Assembly (NCBI RefSeq): GCF_032062135.1
Contig: NC_092859.1
Location: 71,284,985 to 71,348,984 of the forward strand
Direction: 5' to 3'
DNA length: 64,000 bases
Source of the DNA: Pyxicephalus adspersus
Taxonomy: Eukaryota; Chordata; Amphibia; Anura; Pyxicephalidae
A program made the translations under genes and the position numbers. This document shows positions 25,366 to 40,050 of the stretch, piece by piece. Every line of letters begins with the position of its first letter. Positions within the stretch are counted from its first letter, which is position 1. Below the pieces are notes generated by a model. The model worked only from the letters and a program-made list of their open reading frames with translations. It did no database searches and was not told the origin of the DNA.

Positions 25366-28300
25366 TCCTCCATAGAGGATCATGACTGTATTCAGATTGT
25401 TGACTGTGATTATTTTTGCACTGTATATACGTGTGAAAGCAGGATTCATATAGGATGGAAACGTGTTTGATATCCTGAAAGTGATGAAGGATTATCTATA
25501 GTATTAAAGTAACATAACCCATACCAGTCAGTGAGATTGGCTGATTGGTATGGTTGGGCTCCATTTATACCTGTGGTGGAAAACTGGGTTGTTAGCACCT
25601 CCCTGACACATTAAACTGCTGTTATGTGCTGGTTTTGAATGTATTGCCCTTGCGGTTGTGATGTGGTTCTTCCTCCAATGGTGGAAAAGCAATCAAGCAG
25701 CCAGAAATTACTTGTCCCTATCAGGAAATGGGCCACAATCCATCACAACAGCAGCCATGTGAAAACCGGAACAAAATAATTCCCAAGCACCCAATTCAGT
25801 TAAATTGGAGCAAATTGAAGTGCGTTGGAAATTACTTGCCATTTCTTGCAGGTAAGCATTTGACATTTCACATGTGTGCGTTGCACTATATTTCGAAACA
25901 GAAGGGAAGGAGGAAGCTAAACCAATACTTGGGATGGTTAATGAAATTTAGTTCCACTTTAACGTCTCATATTTAAAATAATAAAGGTATTTTGTATTTT
26001 TACATGTACTTGTACTGGTTACCTGGAGCTGACATGGAACATAGTTAAATAAGGTGCAGTTGGCAGAGGTGTGTTACTGCTTCCTTTTGGCGCTGGGAGG
26101 TTACACTATTGCACTCTTTTATCTCTGACAGAGATAATGATGTTACTCTTTTGGCAGTGCTGTCTGTTATAGATTAGTAAGTTACAAAAAAGAATCATAA
26201 ATCCTGTGACAGAAAAGATATGTTTTCCTGTGTCATTTAAAAAAAAAAAAAACTAAAGTAGTAGTTAGGCATGACTACACAGAATAGCTTTGTGTGGACA
26301 ATGCCAAACCCAAACCAAACACAACGCTCATCCATGATCACATTTTAACTATATATACTTTTGTGGAAGATAGAATGAATCAAATGGAAGTCATAGCTTG
26401 TAGGAATACGAGGGGTACACATTCTGGTTAATTTATTTATGGAAAGGTTGTTTCAAGGATGGAGGCTGATTAGGGTTGATGATATTAGATTTGTTCCTCC
26501 ACAGACATTTAGCCATAGATGGTTGTTTTAACTGAAAAGAAGTCATGAAAGATGACAGAAGACTCTTGGAACATTTTTATTAGGGTTGTACACAAATACA
26601 CCACACACATAGGCACTGTACATTTACTAAGTTTATTTTTGGACTTGATTTATTAAGAAAAAAAACCAGTTCAGGGATCTTTATCATGACTCAAACACAC
26701 AGGGGCACAGGGCTTTGTACAATAAAACAAGTGACGTGTATGCTGGCATATCCCAGACCACTAACCTATTGCTTACACATAGCTGGAACAATACTTTTGT
26801 CTATCTTTGTATACATACCTTTTTTAGTAGGGGATCTTCATTCTGGTCATGTAACATGTATATTCATTGTTTGCACTCTTTGGTTCCTGTATGCTACAAC
26901 AGTGTCACATTCTCTGAACAATTCTTATGTGTGCCCAGGGCAGCTTGATAACAAATTCCAAGGAACATATCATGGACCCTGGACTCACAGGATGTTGGTT
27001 CAATGATGCTAAACTTTAGAGCAATGAGTCTGCAGGGCACAGCTGTTTTTTATTTTAAAAAAAGTCTTATCAAATTCTGTTTATGTAGCTGATAACACAC
27101 AGTCCCATATCCAGATTTCAGTGCCCAGATAACAGTCCCAAAAACAATTGCTAAGAAAAGCAGGGGCTGCAATTTACCTGCATCTTTATTGATTTTTTAA
27201 AATGTACATTATTGGCGGTCTTCATTCTCTCCTATCTGGGGTTTTCAGAAAGCGGCTTGTCCTTCTGGATCAATGATTTGGAACAACCCACTTGAAGCTG
27301 AAGAACGCAAAATGGTTTCATTTGTCTTTTTTTTAGGAGAATAAGCCCAGCAATTGAAAAAGCTTTAAGAGGGGGAACTCTGTTTATAGAAACATAAGTT
27401 GTGGCAGCCACTATAACACTTGCAATAAACTGTCCTTGCATACCAAACTAGACTGTTCTATCTCCCATTATCTAAGTCGTAACAAACACAGACTAACTGT
27501 TTACCTGTAACTGTGTATAACATTGTAATAAGGATTGCTACTGTAGACTGTATTGTTTTTTTTAACAGATTTCTGTAGTTAACACAGCAACAATAAGCAG
27601 CTCAGAATAATCTTATGTGGGTTGTTAGTAAGTTCACAAAGAGGCGTTTTGTCTGCCAAACACAAAGACCTTTACCAGTCACACATAAACAGTGCCTGAT
27701 ATTAACATTCTTCTCAGTTCCTATTCTATAACGGTGCCTAGAGAACATTCCCTGGACTTAGGGCCTTTTCTGCTATCCTACGCTGTTGTATTAACTCAGC
27801 ACAGTTGGGTGTGTTGAGGTTATACAACTCAACATACCCAAATACACACCAATGTTTACTGAAATATTGGTTTTGTATTGTGTTGCTCTGTCTTTAATGT
27901 TGTCTGCAGTGCCTAGTCCATGAGGGTCACTGATGACCAGTTGAGTATTAAAGCCTTGGCATGTTGCAGCAAATGTTAAACATTCTAGACCATTGCATTC
28001 TTCAAAAGCCAATGTCCAGTGTATATTTTAATATATATAGGGCAATAATTCATTCTTTATTCCTTCCCCTGCCTATGGCCCCAATCCCTGGCTATTGTTG
28101 ATCTAACATCTCCCTGCTCCCTTCCTATAATGTATCATCTCCCTGTAGTGCATATGGCTGTGAAATACTGGTTTAGTTGCAGTTTAGCGGACTTCCCAAA
28201 GATATATATTAAGTAGTTACATAAAGACTAACAAGGGCACACCTTCCATTCTACATGTGACAGCAATGGCTTCACCTACAAAAATAATGGCATGTTTTTG

Positions 28301-30945
28301 TTTGTGGCTATACACAGCTTGTTTTATTGGTACAAGATAATTTATGTTTAGTAGCTGTGCTTTATTTCCCGGTTGTCATTTTTAGTTGTTGAAAGTTTGT
28401 ATACAAAACATTTTGCTAAGTTTGGTGAAACAACAATGTTTAAAGGAAATCATCATTGAGATAAATTCTTTAAATATCGTTGCTAAAACCCTTTACTGGA
28501 AAAACTTGTAATGATAATCCTCAGCCTTTAGTTGTTTTTTAGTTTTAATAATTTTCTAAGCAGTTTAAAAGTGAATTTAAAGTATTAAAGCCATTTCAAT
28601 GGACAGTTTTTATTTTCAAAAGATAGTTGGCAATAAAAGCTTCCAATTTCTTTTAGCACAGGTTTTCTTTAAATGCTTTTATTCTGTACCAAATGTCTGC
28701 GGGCCCAAGGGAACATTCCTGATGTATTGGAACTGGACTGCTGCCATGCATAGCTGTTCAGGAAACCTTTACACTAAATCACAAAAGCACTCAGAAGGAT
28801 GAGTCCCTCTTCCTAATGCCAAAGTTGCTAGATTACCAGTGGGGGTCTAATTAACATTACTAAAAAACAAAAAAGGTATTTCTGGAGATTTCAATAGATA
28901 GAGCTGAAAGACCTTTAAGTGGAAATGTGAAACCTGGTATAAACTGAGGGACATATTGATACACAGAAAATTAAGAAGCACCGACAATGGGATCATCAAT
29001 CTCTTATCAATGGTTGAGCTGTATGGTTTACATTAAATTTTTGCTCTCCCATCTCTAATTTTGCAATTCAACACACCTGAAAAATGTTTGTCTTATACCC
29101 TGGCTGAGCTGTGCCTAAGCTGTTCAGTGATTTCCTAGATTGTCTAGCTAAACAGAGAAATATTGTAATCCATGCCAATACCCTTTGCCTACATCCTGCC
29201 CCACCCCACATGGTGGCATGTTGGACAGCTGGAGAGCTAGGAGGTCACTACTTTGTGTCACACAGCCTTGGTTTGACTCTCCTTTGTGCTGCTATACTAA
29301 CCCTCATTGAAGGTCATGAAATTCTTTATCAAGTACATCTCCATGGGTGCTTGTCAACAAAAATGGATACTATATTAATAAAAAATTAAATCCATTTCCG
29401 GCTTTCCCACTCCTCCCCCTATCCTTTACCTTGGAGCACTCTTAAATGTTGAATGAAATCTGTGTAATACCTTATTACTTGTGGGTATGGGGAGTTACCA
29501 CACTGGTCATTAATGCATCCTCTTCTGAGCTCAGGGTTGATCCATGCCATATACTTCACATACTTGGCTTTGAGATAGTGGATTGAATGATAGTAGAGCA
29601 AACTTCAACTTGTAAGGGAACCTCAACCTGGACTGAAAAATGGTAAGTCCTGCTGAACCTTTTCATTTTTCTTTTCAACTTTCTCTTGACTCCTTTTTAG
29701 CTTAATCCTTTCAAATTTATTGTGCAGTAAGAACAAAACAAACATCATAAAGTAATATAAGAAATAAAGAAAAATTACACAAATAATGTCAAAAAAAAAA
29801 AAAAAGAAAACAACTCCAAAAAATACCCTAAATACAACACCCACATTCTGTCTAAGCATCTCAGTAAATGGCTTTGTGAGTTTCCTTAAATCACTCCTGA
29901 ATGCCACTTTTTCCCAACTAAACCAATGGCACAAGTATGTAATGTAAAGCATTTGTTGTTTGTGTTAGTGATAAAGTGATGTCACAGCGTCTCGAAGGAC
30001 CCGAGTAGTGCTTCTCTGTACAATATGAACATATACAAGTATTTTATAAAGAACTTCATCTCTTATATCAGTTTCAAGCACTGCTCCTTGAGAAATTTAG
30101 ATGTCAAAATATTTTTGAAGCAGCTGTTGAAATAACAGGCAGTGATTTTCTTCAAGCTGCTTCCTAATCAAGTCCAGATTGCTAATTACTAAGAGGCAGT
30201 GCTTCCTACTGGAGCTTTTCTGAACAAGCGCTGCTTTAGATATTCTGGGCTATTGGCAAACATGTTTCTTTTTCCAGCAGAGGTGCGCTGTCAAACAATC
30301 ATTATGGGAGATGCCTACTTGTAGTTATGTCCTCATACACTGACAGTTCTCTACTTAATTTATCAAAAAGGATCACGTAAAAGGTTGTCTTCGTAGCCCA
30401 ACAGAATTTTAAAATGTTATCCTCCACCTGGTATTTTTTTCTCCGTAGATTTATCATGATTGGTCATTAGAGCTCAATATATACACCGATAGGGGAACAT
30501 TCAACAATAAACACATATGTTTACATGCGGCTTCCTGGAAAAGAAGCAGGAAATTCATTGTAGGATCATTAGTGGTATTTTGTTTAATGGCTGCCAATTA
30601 TCCAGAATCCACAGAATCTGGATGTTGCTAGTGATGGCTTTCAATGTGTGTGGGGCAAACTATAGGCATTAAAATAAACTTTTTACATATTGTATTTGTG
30701 TGTTCAGTCTTTTCCCCCAAATAAGGAACATATAAAAACTATATAATATCATAAATGTGGCACCAAAATATACCTCCATGTACTATTAGCTGTCAAGAAA
30801 ACTTCTTTGTGCCCAATGAACTCCCAAACTAAAATGACTTGTCATGAAATCCTCTATTTGTTCTTAAGTTCAGAGTACTGTCTCGGCCCCCATTCCAAAA
30901 GCATTAACTGGACAACATTAACTTTTTAAAACATTTTTGTTTTAG
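25366..30945. other. Intergenic DNA, no gene recognised
   Basis: No exon-like open frame with splice sites or family similarity, and no named repeat found. Confidence 0.5.
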
Positions 30946-31090
30946 CCTGGTGGTCAGTGGGAAGAATATCACCCTTACAGGTAGCCAAAAAGATCATTGG
31001 TTTTAGGTAAACTGACCTGAAAGGCACCAATTACACATTGTTCAAGGACCCCCTAGAACCATATTAACAGAACCTTGGTTGAGAAACACT
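30946..31090. mobile_element. hAT-like MITE, copy 2 (partial)
   Basis: It carries GTGGTCAGTGGGAAGAATAT, CACCCTTACAGGTAGCCAAA and the right end TTGGTTGAGAAACACT, matching the copies at 5543 and 51542. The left half is missing. Confidence 0.7.
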
Positions 31091-34000
31091 AAAATTCTAA
31101 TAAAAAAGTATTGAAGCACAGAAACGCTGTACTGATGTACAGGTTGGTAGATGGAACCACAGAGTGCAGTGAGAGACCAGCCACCCCGCACATCTGGAAG
31201 TGTCACATAAAAAAGATTTTTTAGCAACACTACTTCTTCAGGAAATTAAAAAAACTTTCTTTTTCAGGGAGACATGTTTTAATATATTTCAGTGCATGTA
31301 TTCAACAATTATATATTTGAAATTGATCCTGTAGTGGTTTACCATTACTTACCATCACTCCTGTATCCGGCAACAGGGCCTGTAGTGTGAAATAAATGAG
31401 GAAACAAGTGTTTACAGCAAACATGAAAGCCAGCACAGTGAAGGTATGCTGCCTGAGTTTTATGTTTATGTTCATAAGAGACTTAAAATGCAGATATTGG
31501 GTCCTTGGGCTAGAATACATAGGTCCTTAAGTTGTGTTTATGCATTGACTTGTATTGAGAAATAAAAGCAAAGCTCGATCTGACTTTTTTACAAAAAAGT
31601 GATTACAGAGGTAACAGGCAGTAGCTGCTAGGCTTTTTTAGGTATTTGCAAATGATTGTGGAAGCTGTTACAACGCTGTGTTTTTTTTTTTGCCCGCTTC
31701 CAATCATCCAGATTTTCCCAAATTACTTTTGTGCTCTCAAAGTGGCACCTGAAAACACATGTGGCAATGCTACCAAAAATGTATCTATTTGTTCAAATGT
31801 TCATCTTTTTTTTAAATCCAATTTAAATGCATTGTGCTAGTGTAAACTAGACCTAACAGATCACAAAATATTATGTATGATAATTTGATCCTAAAGTGCC
31901 CCTGTCACCTGTGTAACAAATACAGCCACAGAGTACAGCCACCATGAGAAAGTTAAGGAGGACCTTTCAAAGAGAGATTATGGAAACCACTATTTCTGAT
32001 CTGGTTCTAAAAAATAGGTTTGCCTAGTCTGATCCTGTCTTTCAAACCTTCTCAACTACTGGCCAAGAGTAAATATGGAGTTCAGGTGCCCTAGTTAGCT
32101 ACATACATGTTTCAGATGTGTCACTTAAAAATGAAGTTTACATCCAGACAATTGGTATTCTTTAGAATGAGTTCATGTAATCTAAAAGTGTTTTTTTCCA
32201 TTCTAAATACTTGTTACACATTTCCACTGGCTGGTGTGTTAAAACTTTAAGTAGTGTTACAATCTGACACAGGTGGATGCAGGTCATGTCCACCACTGGG
32301 CACCATGGTTTCTCCTGGGGACCCTGACTTTACAGAGAGTACTGTAAAGTTTGGGTAGGCTGGAACATTTTTTAGAAGCTAAGTTTGGAAATTTTGTTTA
32401 AACTATTGTTCTTCTAGGATAATCCTGTTAGCATCTCCCCATTCTTCTGTTTCTATAAATTTGTATGAGCAGCCTTACAGGTTTATTTCCTGTGCATATA
32501 GTTTGTCCTGTCTTTGCTTGGATCATGCACACATAAACATTTAACCATGCAAAGTCTAGAAGCAGTATGATTTACCCAAGGGCTAGTTCACACAGATAGT
32601 GTGGAGGCAGTGGGTTTACGGCAGCAACCAGATGGATGTTTAAAGCAGCGTCTAAAAGAAAAGTCGTATCAGATAGCAAGAAGCTACAGTTACCCAATTA
32701 GTGAAAAATGTAATTGTGCACACTAGGACAGGCTTTTAACTGATTGGTTATTCTGAGCAACAGTGTCTGTCTGAGAGAATATTTTTTTTAATCTACCAGT
32801 GCCACCATATAGTAAGTACATAAGGGGACCTTTAACAACCTTTTCTCCTTTGCTAATCATTTAGGATGCAAAGTAGATTAACCAGACATTGTTCAAAGCA
32901 CATTGGTTAAACTCATGGCAATTTTAATGGAGATACACGAATAAATGAATGCACACTAAGACCTACAGTTTCTATGGACACTGTGACATGTTTGAAAGTG
33001 TTAGTGGTACCTTGCCTTTCTTCATTCTATTGCTTCCTGGATTAAAGTTTTAAATAGTCTTGTGTATGAAAATCCAGCTCTGCCTGGCACTTCACTGGTT
33101 TCAAATTCTGCAAATCTTATTTACCTGGACTTTATGGTTTTTTCCTAACTTTAGTTTTAGTTGATCCAGAAGTAGTTTGATAAGTTCTTATAACTTTATT
33201 TTCAATTTATTGAACTGTACACTGATATTGTTGATGTGTTGTATGTAGTGGGATGTGCTATTGCACGCAGACTTTTCCAAGTCTATAAATGTTACTGCCA
33301 GTAAAGTAGTTATGGTATAAATGATATGTGTACAATTTCCATGGTTGCTTGCATGGCTGTAAATGAAATAGAATAGTTATTGTGTTAATAGCTGCCTTTC
33401 TCAAGCTGATCAATAGCTGCTTATCTGCAGCAAACAAGCCATGAATCAACAGCTTTTCAATTGCGACTGGAAACATGCCCTAATTGTTTCATAGAGGCGT
33501 GAAAACTTTGTTGCCACACTCTAACTGGTAACTATTTATTGATCCCCAACTTCTTCAAGGGAATGTATTGTCATGAAATATTTTTTACTTTTAGATATTC
33601 TTGTAGAGTTAGCCTAAATTAAAATGTGTTTTTAATATAATTGTGCTATAATCAATTCCCCTCCACCATTCGTGCTCTCCACCTGGAAAAATACATTCTT
33701 TCCCAATTCAGGAAACTCGTACAGCCTTTTCAGGAAAGGTGCAATCCTCACAATGCGCATGTGTTTTGCAGTTCTAATAAATCTTATGGGTAAGCTGTAC
33801 TCATCGTGGTGAACGGAAAGGGCTAGGCTAGGTGCCTACTCTCTAAAACGAATGTGGCAATGGGTAGGACAGCACAATGAGGATCACTGGAACGGGGAAG
33901 AAGATAACTAATTATCCAGGTGGGCAGCACTCAGGGGAAAGTGGAAGTGGAGGAATTGTATAAAAGACAGTTAAGCAAACTTGAACTTTAAACATGTCAG

Positions 34001-36830
34001 ATGATTGTTACCCAAGATGAACAGTTGTGGTCATTATGGGCAAAAAATCTGATGTGTGCCCCCCTCTCATCCCAACATCGCTCATCAATTCACCCTGGCG
34101 GGGTCTCGCTTGTTTTCACCCTTCCCTCTTCATAGAATAGAACGGCACTGTGTGAAAGACAGATATTTAATTCATCTGTTACTGGAAACAATTGCAAAAG
34201 ATCATTTCCAGCACCATTAACTGATGTCTGTCCTATGTCTATATGGTACTTTAGCTTACAGTTGTCCTTAAAAGTAATTAATTGCTGTCAAGGGGTTATA
34301 AACATTGTTTACTTATATCTATTGTAAACAGGATATTAATATGTACATAAGAGATGCCATAATTGTTCAATAATTACACAGGTTCTGCGTTCCGCTTTGC
34401 AGCGCTGCACAATGGTTGGGCTATAGTGACACAAAGTTGTAATTTACACTGAGATATTATATAGTCAGTGACAAGAAGTAATCCAACCATCAGAATCTTT
34501 TTTGTTACTTTTAATATGCATACACTGTTTAATTTCTAATTTATTAATCAAGCATAGGCTACATCGTTGTTGTCTGTCCTGTAGTCCGTTGCTGCAATCA
34601 TAACCCACTGTTTGTCAGAATGATATGATGAAATTGCTCATGACATATGAAAGAAAGTCTGGCTCTGAATACCTTTCGAGTGACTGTGGTGGACTTTGTA
34701 GCGGAACTGTAATTGGTACTATGGGTGCAGCTGCTCCTGACCAATGAGACTGGCCGGGAAACAGTCTGTTGGTAAAGAATTTAGGACATCTACATGTTAA
34801 TAATGTGTTCATAGAGCCAAGACTTGTCTCCTGACAAAAAAAAAATCAATAACATCAAAGGGTGACTTGTGATGACCTAATCTGACATCATTTATCCTAA
34901 ACTGCTAGAACACAGGTATGTGTCCAATGACTGATAAGATCACAACACCAATTGCTTCATTATGTTAAAGACAAATATATAGGCAAGTGACCTCAACTCA
35001 ACACAAATAAGATCAACAGATTAAAGCCCAGCTCCAGCCAAAACTTTTCATTTAGTTTTGAATAGAGCGGGGTATGGTTGGAGTCTCTGTCAAATTTTTG
35101 ATGCTGTCTGTGTCCTCCCTGGGGAAATTCACCTTATCTGTTCTTCTAACTGTTGTCACTATGAGGGGAAGGAAGAGAAAAATTGAATGGCTTCAGCTAT
35201 TAGCAGATCAGTGGTAATTGGGGTAACTTCCAACAGGAATATCTGGTCTGGTTATTGATGGCAAAATAATTTTATCTTACATTTCCTACAGTGCTTGTGG
35301 GCAGAGTGGCCAAGAAAACTTTTTTTTTTTTTAATGAGCACACCAAATCTGTTAAATTTGAGAAAAAGTTTGAGAAGAAGTTTGCCTTTTTCTTTGATAC
35401 AGTTGTCATAAGGACAGAAAAAAATATGAAAATATTTACAGACTTTGATGTAACTGTCTTTAGATTTGTCAACAAATGCATTTTGTATGCTAAAGTAAAC
35501 CTGTGTAGATGGAAACATGGGAGTTGCCATTAGTGGGTTCAAATGTATAGGCCCTGGAGCTTATTATCCATTTCCTTAAATATATGATACATTTAGAGCA
35601 ACATCCACCAATGAATGGCAATGATCACCAGTGCAATTTTTGTATTCACTGCCCAGTACTAGACCAATGGGGTTAACAATTCCACATGTGCCCTTGTGTC
35701 TTGATAACTTGCATAACTTCATTTCTTAGCACATATTATTTTATAAAGGCAACTGGAACCGCGCCAGCCATATGCCGTCAGCAACCGTTTACTTTTGTTG
35801 ACTTAGGATACTAGACTCTAGCACGTGAGAGGAGGACAAATCTTTACACACTACATTGTACTGTACTAATATAGCCAGATATGGACTTCACAGGCTGTCT
35901 GCAGGAAATGGTATCACTGATTTTACTAGAATGGAAAACAGATCCTGTAAAATTTTACGGTCATAGCTAAGAATATCTTTTTATACTTATAGATTTTCCT
36001 GTGATCCATTTCATTACTTTAGCAAAATCAACCATATTTGATGCAGATTTGGTCTTGTCTAGTAAAAAATTTGTCCACCTGATTGCTGTGATTAAAAACA
36101 AGAGGCATTAAACTGTTTATTTTAAATATTTGTTAGAGAAATATTCAAAATACAGTGATCAGCATGGCAACCCAAATCAAGTAGCTTAAACCTTGCAATT
36201 TCCAAACTAAAAGCTGCTGCTTATACCTTTGGTGAGTTTCTCTTTAATGCAGTCTGCACAGGGTGGGTAGACCTGCCCTTATATACAGTAGATTTATTCT
36301 AGAATCACCATTCTTTTATTTCTTACAGCACTGACTTTTGCTGCTACTTATGAAAGGTGTTTTATCAGTAACAAACACATACAATATCTAAGCCATATTT
36401 ACCATAAGTTAGCAAGGTTGGAGAAAACAACACATGGTTTGTGATTCAGTAATCATAAGTCATAGGATAAGCATGAAAGCCAAATACCTAGCATCAAAAG
36501 GTAGCAATTGCCACAGTCATCAGTAACACTGAAGCTACTAAAGTGAGAATAGTCAAAATGAACGTCAGAAAGTTAGCATGTTCAAAAGGTGGTCGGAAAT
36601 AGCAATCCAAGAATGCATTTCTTCACAGGCTTTTCTAAAAGCATAACTGTGCCTCTAATAAAGGTACGTTTTAAATAATCCCCCTCCCCCACAGTGCAGC
36701 CTGCTGTGTAAGATGCTTCCTCCCCATTACAATGATAAATTATCAACACCAGTCCTCAGGAACCATCCATGCCAGCCCCCGTTATTACTGTGCATACTCT
36801 GTATAGTTCTTTGACTGAGCCATATTCATT
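31091..36830. other. Intergenic DNA, no gene recognised
   Basis: No supported gene. GGGCTAGTTCACACAG near 32580 may be a MITE end, but no partner was found. Confidence 0.45.
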
Positions 36831-36985
36831 TTTATTATTATTAATAAACAGGATTTATATAGCGCCAACATATTACGCAGCGCTGTACATTAAATAGGGA
36901 TTGCAAATGACAGACTAATACAGACAGTGATACAGGAGAAGAGGACCCTGCCCCAAAGAGCTTACAATTCATAGCAGCGTACATA
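36831..36985 (-). repeat. LINE/SINE 3' tail, reverse orientation
   Basis: ATTTATATAGCGCCAACATA, TTACGCAGCGCTGTACA and then CCCCAAAGAGCTTACAATTC form a widespread amphibian L2-like tail read backwards. TTATTATTATTAATAA at the start is the simple-repeat end. Confidence 0.7.
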
Positions 36986-37649
36986 CAACTATAATAAAAA
37001 TGACATACTATAAATTAAACAAAACCTGGCTAGTACGCAACTTGACCCAGTAAACAAATAGCAGGCATCCTCTCATTCCGAACAGAACCTATAGTACTGT
37101 ATTGTACCAAGCTGCAAGCCAAGTGGAAAGCACAAATTCATTTCCTCTGCAGATGTAAGCCAGCAATAAAAGCCACTATACATCACAACATTCATAACCA
37201 TTTGGAAGAAGGTAACTTTAAAATAAGAACAGAGTATTGACAAGCTGATAGCCCTTTAATGTAAAAAGCCAACAAAAGTTTCTAAGTTTCTATTTTCTGT
37301 AAGGATTTTTAAGATATAATAAGTAGAACCATGGTATCCTACTAACAAATATATGCTTTAGCACTGGATGCATATGCAATTTATAAGTACTGCACTGTCA
37401 ATTTTCCCCTAGTCCCCTTAGAAGTCCCACAAATACCTGTTGAACCTGTCGGTGAAGTTGATTTATTACAGATGTCAGAGCGAAGTGTACAATATATTTT
37501 GTTTACCATATAAGGTCTGTGCATCACATAATTGGATTTTCGAAACTGTTCAGACTATCATTTAGGAACATTTAGTTCTACTATATAAACAGCTAGAGGA
37601 ATCGGGTATGACATGTTAAAAAAAATCAATAGTTTAATGTCTGGTCACT

Positions 37650-37985
37650 TTAATTTTTAGCAATGCCCATTCTTTGTGCCATGACCATTCTCCTCCCATT
37701 GACATCAACAATAGGACATCCTTGTTCCAAAGAAACACCGATGCCAGGGCAAGCTTTCTATTTTCTTTGCTGACCATTAAACATTCTCTCTCCTATTGAT
37801 TACTAATGTTATGGCATATGTTCACTTAGCACTTTTGTGAGGATATTCTTTCCTTCCACTGACCACTGATGCCGGGACAATATTTTCTCCCACTTAACAC
37901 TGGTGTCTAGACATTCCTTTCCTTTGCTGACCAATGCAACTTTATTTTCATCCCACTTACCACCGGCCACAGATTTAGAAGCATT
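37650..37985. repeat. Degenerate minisatellite-like region
   Basis: Variants of CATTCTNTCCT..CCACTGACCACTGATGCC recur roughly every 40-80 bases. Units are diverged and the period is not exact. Confidence 0.4.
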
Positions 37986-39760
37986 CTTTATTAGCACCAT
38001 GTTATAGAAAAAGAACAGGCAGCTTAATAAAAGTTCTCATTTCTAAATACAAAGCACACTGCCGGGCTTTACCCTGCTGTACTCAGACAAGTACAATATG
38101 AATCCTGGTTGTTGTTATGATTTGCCGCAACCCCTCCACTCTACCCCCACACACTTTCTCTTACATTGAACCAGTTTATATGGATGATTTTGTAGTGGTT
38201 ACAGAAACTGCACTGCCTGCAAGTCTGTGATCCACAGCTACCCCATGCCTGACACATTCTAATATTAAGTGGTGGTGAGTGGTGACAAACGGTGATTGGC
38301 ATTACTGCAGATTTCCCAGCCATTCATGGTAGAACCTTTATTGTGAAATGCTTTTCAACCCACTGCCTGAACAACTGCCTCGGCCTGAAAAAATAACAAT
38401 TTTACTTTTAAAAGCCCTCCATTCCTCTACAATATGATTCCAGTAGTTCCTGCGCTATCCTGGACTCCTTCTTCTTTATGGCACAGATGGGGCAGCGGGC
38501 ATCTTCTTACATCACCATCAGGATGGTGGAAGATCACTTCCACAAAGAGTTTAGATGACATTTTTTGAAATGTAAGAAGAAAAAGTGCACATGCATGAGA
38601 TCTTTTTTTTCATTCTAAAAAAAGGGTCATGTATGTAGCCCAAGAGTCTGCAGGTTTCCCATTTAGTCTTTACCGCTGCAGCGCGGTGGTAAAGTCAGAA
38701 GGGGAGGGGTCACCCACCCAAATAAGTGTTTAAAAAAAAATATAAAAGGGTTGGCCACCCTTTTATATAATGTTCAAAATGATGTGATACATTTGCTTTA
38801 ATTTATATAAACACAGTACTGCAAAACCACCCATGTTACCTATTCCTTATGAAAACCCTTCATTACAGAAACCATACTTTGCTGATCTTTCCTTCCGAAA
38901 ATAATAGATCTCTAGATCTCCTGTTGACCCTCTTACTTCACTATTGTGAGTCACTCGCCAAGCATTTGGACAATAAACTCTGACAGCTTCTATGTGTATG
39001 ATTCTTGTTTCTGGTGTCCCTATCTTGCTGGTTAAAAGATATCTGACTGGCAGAACTGGCTTCATATTTATGGACACTAAAAAAATACATTCATGATTCA
39101 GAACAAAATTGACTTGCTCTTCAGCAGCTTGATAACATTTGCAATATTCTTTCATTGCCAAATCTCCCAGTAGGTGGCAGATTAGATGTTTTTTATGCAA
39201 TAAATGCAGAACATAGACTTTAGAGAAGTGCTGTAAAGGAGAGAAAAACCAGTAAATCTAGTCCATGATATCTTGTCTTCAGATTTTTTTCATTTTGACC
39301 AACTGTTTGACATATTTCTTCTCATTCTACCCTGTGGATTTAATCCTAAATTTATCAAAACTAGACTTTTCAAAATCAAAGAGTATTTATAACAAAGTAA
39401 TTTTATTTCAGCTTCATAAAAATGTGTAGTGCTCCATGATGGACCTCAAATACAGAACTATAAATGATGTGGAGCAGCTCTGCAGCGATTGTCCCTGTAA
39501 ATTATCATCTTCTTGCAGAGTGTAAACTCCAGGGAAATTAAATCCCTATAGGTGACTGCAGTAATCTAGAGGAAATACTGTTAGATTTTGCAAGGATACA
39601 TATTTAATACACAAGCACATATGAGGTATATACAATACTCACAAAATATTATTTGGTAGAGTTTGCTTGTTTGTTATTCAGTTGGAAAACAATAACATGA
39701 TTACTATTTATTACATAGGATGCACAATGGGTTACAAAGGCAAAACATGTAGAATATGTA

Positions 39761-40050
39761 GGCAGCATAATGGCCTTTCCAGCGCAAGGTCCCAGGATTG
39801 AATCTCAGAGGAACTGTCTGCATGGAGTTTGTATGTTCTCCTCATTTCTGTGTGTTTCCTCTCACATTTCAAAAACATGCAGTTAGGTAATTCACTACCC
39901 CCCAAATTGACCTTGACTGTGTTAATGGCATAAGACTATGGTAGAGACATTAGATTGTGAGCTCCTTTGAGGGACAGTTAGTGACATGACTATAGACTTT
40001 GTACAGGGCTGCATAATATCTTGGCGCTATATAAATTCTTTGTATTAATA
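39761..40050 (+). repeat. tRNA-derived SINE with L2-like tail, near full length
   Basis: A tRNA-like head (TGGCCTTTCCAGCGCAAGGTCCCAGGATTGAATC, with the B box diverged), then TGCATGGAGTTTGTATGTTC, ACATTAGATTGTGAGCTCCT, TTGAGGGACAG, and the tail GGCGCTATATAAATTCTTTG. The longest copy of this family in the window. Confidence 0.8.

Noticed and set aside
29623..29952. Hydrophobic 109-codon minus-strand open frame
   Set aside because: Phe-run and Lys-run content comes from A/T homopolymers; no domain or splice signal.
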